Below, piece after piece: positions 21,559-22,918 of a stretch of DNA of 22,918 nt. The stretch covers positions 1 through 22,918 of the forward strand of contig CAOJKG010000003.1 of the NCBI GenBank assembly GCA_948437815.1, given 5' to 3'. Source of the DNA: an uncultured Mycoplasmatota bacterium (GTDB lineage Bacteria; Bacillota_I; Bacilli_A; RF39; UBA660). Under the pieces are notes generated by a model, which worked only from the letters and a program-made list of their open reading frames with translations, ran no database searches and was not told the origin of the DNA. Within the stretch, counting starts at the first letter, position 1. Each line of letters begins with the position of its first letter. Both the position numbers and the translations under genes were made by a program.

Positions 21559-21583
21559 AAGTATTTATAATTTATGATATTAT
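21555..21583 (+). promoter_or_regulatory. Promoter of a small RNA / mini-gene
   Basis: TTGAAA (21555-21560, overlapping the TGA stop of the gene before), 17-bp spacer ending TGA, TATTAT (21578-21583). It points to a start near 21591. Confidence 0.75.
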
Positions 21584-21629
21584 GTGTATAGATGAAAGAA
21601 ATTTCATACAATAAAAAAGGAACATTTAA

Positions 21630-21689
21630 TTGATTGTGTTGAGTGTTGCCATAAAATGGGTTCACCTAATTCTAGCTAGAGTTAGGTGA
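21630..21689 (+). CDS. Possible 19-residue hydrophobic peptide
   Basis: TTG 21630 is 8 nt after AAGGA (21617-21621) and opens a frame encoding MIVLSVAIKWVHLILARVR, ending at TGA 21687-21689. It is hydrophobic with a basic C-terminus, as in small type I toxins. Its last residues are encoded by the terminator stem. An upstream 13-codon frame (ATG 21592) overlaps the TTG by its stop. This may be chance; only the start and spacing support it. Confidence 0.25.
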   Translation: MIVLSVAIKWVHLILARVR

Positions 21690-21699
21690 TTTTCTTTTT
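21662..21699 (+). terminator. Strong terminator of the small RNA
   Basis: Fourteen-bp arms (21662-21675 and 21676-21689, one G-U pair) with almost no loop, followed by TTTTCTTTTT. Confidence 0.85.
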
Positions 21700-21718
21700 A
21701 TATTAATACTATAAACAA

Positions 21719-21747
21719 TTAAAAAGTGCCTTTTTTTGGCACTTTAT
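21719..21747 (-). terminator. Terminator of mnmG
   Basis: An 8-bp perfect stem (21723-21730 with 21738-21745), 7-nt loop, followed by TT that extends a T5 tract on the minus strand. It may also act weakly on the plus strand. Confidence 0.75.
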
Positions 21748-22918
21748 TTATTGTATTTCTTTTTTAAATATACAGATAATATTGATAAATCTGATGGGTT
21801 TACTCCTGATATTCTTGCAGCTTGGCCCATAGTAACCGGTCTTACTTTCTCTAGTTTTTGTCTGGCTTCACTAGCTAAATTTAAAACATCTTTATAATCT
21901 ATATCTTTTGGTATTTCTTTTTCTTCTAATTTTAGCATTTTTTCGGCTTCTTTATAAGCTTTTGCTATATATCCTTCATATTTTACTTCTATTTCAACTT
22001 CTTCTAAAATATCATTAGAAGCATTTATTTCAATAAAGTTCTTTATAAAGTCTATTTTTATTTCTGGTCTTTTTAATAATATATAATATGATGTACTAAA
22101 GGTTGGTAATTCTAAATTGTTATTTTTAAATACTTCTTTCGTTTTTTCATTCAACTGAATATTATTGTTTCGTAATATATTTTTTATTTCATTTATTTTT
22201 TCTTGTTTTTCTGTTAATTTTTGATATCTTTCTTCATCTATTGTACCATGATTATATCCTATACTTCTTAATCTTAAATCGGCATTGTCGTGTCTTAGTA
22301 TTAGTCTAAACTCAGCACGACTCGTTAACATACGATATGGTTCTCCAGTTCCTTTGGTTACTAAATCATCTATTAATACTCCGATATAAGCATCATTTCT
22401 TTTTAATATTAAAGGCTCTATTTCTTTTAATTTATGATGAGCATTAATTCCAGCGATTAATCCTTGAGCGGCGGCTTCTTCATAGCCACTTGTACCATTT
22501 ATTTGACCAGCAGTGAATAAGTTCTCTATTATTTTGTTTTCTAAAGATGCTTTCATTTCTAATGGATCAATTGCATCATATTCAATAGCATAGGCATATT
22601 TTGTAATAATAGCATTTTCTAATCCTTTTAATGAATGAACCATTTTTTCTTGAACTTCTTCAGGCATAGATGTCGAAAAGCCTTGTAAATACCATTCATC
22701 ATAATATAAACTCTCTGGTTCTAAAAATAATTGATGTCTTTCTTTATCTGCAAATCTTACTATTTTATCCTCAATAGAAGGACAATATCTTGGACCAATT
22801 CCTGTAACATATCCACCATACATCGCCGATTTATCAAGATTAGCTTTGATAATATTATGTGTGTTCTCATTAGTATATAATAAATAGCATTTTTGTTGAT
22901 TATTTATTTCATAAAGTG
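21744..22918 (-). CDS. mnmG: tRNA uridine-5-carboxymethylaminomethyl modification enzyme MnmG, C-terminal part (partial)
   Basis: With MnmE it forms the carboxymethylaminomethyl group at U34 of some tRNAs, using FAD. About 391 codons are present and the frame runs off the right edge, so the N-terminal FAD-binding motif is outside. Seen in order: CYLLYTNENTHNIIKANLD, MYGGYVTGIGPRYCPSIEDK with the GPRYCPSIE signature, RHQLFLEPE, a GINGTSGYEEA-type segment (QINGTSGYEEAAAQGL), and TGEPYRMLTSRAEFRLILRHDNADLRL, which contacts tRNA. The C-terminal MnmE-binding region ends at ...SILSVYLKKKYNK. An internal ATG (22823-22821) is not the start. Its usual downstream neighbour rsmG is 1.6 kb away beyond two plus-strand units. 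Confidence 0.97.
   Translation of the reverse strand, partial: LYEINNQQKCYLLYTNENTHNIIKANLDKSAMYGGYVTGIGPRYCPSIEDKIVRFADKERHQLFLEPESLYYDEWYLQGFSTSMPEEVQEKMVHSLKGLENAIITKYAYAIEYDAIDPLEMKASLENKIIENLFTAGQINGTSGYEEAAAQGLIAGINAHHKLKEIEPLILKRNDAYIGVLIDDLVTKGTGEPYRMLTSRAEFRLILRHDNADLRLRSIGYNHGTIDEERYQKLTEKQEKINEIKNILRNNNIQLNEKTKEVFKNNNLELPTFSTSYYILLKRPEIKIDFIKNFIEINASNDILEEVEIEVKYEGYIAKAYKEAEKMLKLEEKEIPKDIDYKDVLNLASEARQKLEKVRPVTMGQAARISGVNPSDLSILSVYLKKKYNK

Larger units (their letters stand above)
21591..21699 (+). ncRNA. Candidate small RNA (~110 nt) with its own promoter and terminator
   Basis: The unit between the promoter at 21555-21583 and the terminator ending near 21699. The 5' end forms a small hairpin (ATGAAA-GAAA-TTTCAT, 21592-21607); a single-stranded AAAAAAGGA stretch follows, then the terminator. 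Inside is a short frame (21630-21689) with a Shine-Dalgarno at good spacing. It could be a regulatory RNA, a mini-gene for a hydrophobic peptide, or both. I do not recognise the family. Confidence 0.6.

Noticed and set aside
1..22918. CRISPR array, prophage or classical defence island
   Set aside because: No regularly spaced direct repeats, integrase, transposase, cas or phage structural genes were seen on either strand.

Overview
The window is about 22.9 kb of very AT-rich DNA from a low-GC Bacillota, most likely an uncultured gut lineage of class Bacilli (RF39 / Erysipelotrichales-like). The evidence is the mnmG, rsmG, noc/parB neighbourhood, Bacillus-type Shine-Dalgarno sites (AAGGAG, AGGTGA), TTGACA/TATAAT promoters often with an extended TGn -10, and many hairpin-plus-T terminators. 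TGA acts as a stop (ATGA overlaps; TGA ends several full-length genes) and Trp is TGG, so this is not the Mycoplasma code.

Left part (1-5.2 kb, minus strand): a partial YugP-like membrane protein that has lost its HExxH zinc site, cysS, secG, a membrane protein resembling a catalytically dead signal peptidase I, a LigD-type phosphoesterase-primase fusion without a ligase domain, and a two-gene unit (a small two-TM protein plus an 89-residue protein) in which the tail of the first and the head of the second carry the same Asn/Gly/Ile motif. A tRNA-His gene with its own promoter and terminator follows.

Middle (5.3-13.1 kb): on the plus strand, a FAD oxidoreductase with a C-terminal Rieske domain and a nuclease-helicase fusion of the DUF2075/Schlafen-helicase type, preceded by a promoter and an immediate terminator-like hairpin. 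On the minus strand, an unknown anchored protein, a 2,4-diaminopentanoate dehydrogenase-like enzyme overlapping a single-domain ClpB-like AAA+ protein, and desulfoferrodoxin abutting a divergent peptide deformylase. About 480 bp without a normal gene (12.61-13.09 kb) holds a 253-bp element closed by a 10-bp perfect inverted repeat, with promoter-like sequence pointing into it from both sides.

Right part (13.1-22.9 kb): a PadR/DUF1700 operon whose PadR appears to start at ACG (or ATT) under a strong promoter overlapped by a 9-bp-arm palindrome; a small membrane protein; an autoregulated-looking TetR gene; a Noc/ParB protein with a long Asn-rich tail; a membrane-anchored HELIH protein; rsmG; a plus-strand gene of unknown function with a pentapeptide-like end; a likely ~110-nt small RNA or mini-gene; and the 3' part of mnmG. 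The last three units interrupt the usual mnmG-rsmG linkage.

The best candidates for something undescribed are the motif-sharing gene pair beside tRNA-His, the small RNA/peptide unit at 21.55-21.70 kb, the structured 12.78-13.03 kb element, and the leader hairpin of the nuclease-helicase. No CRISPR array, insertion sequence or phage gene was seen.
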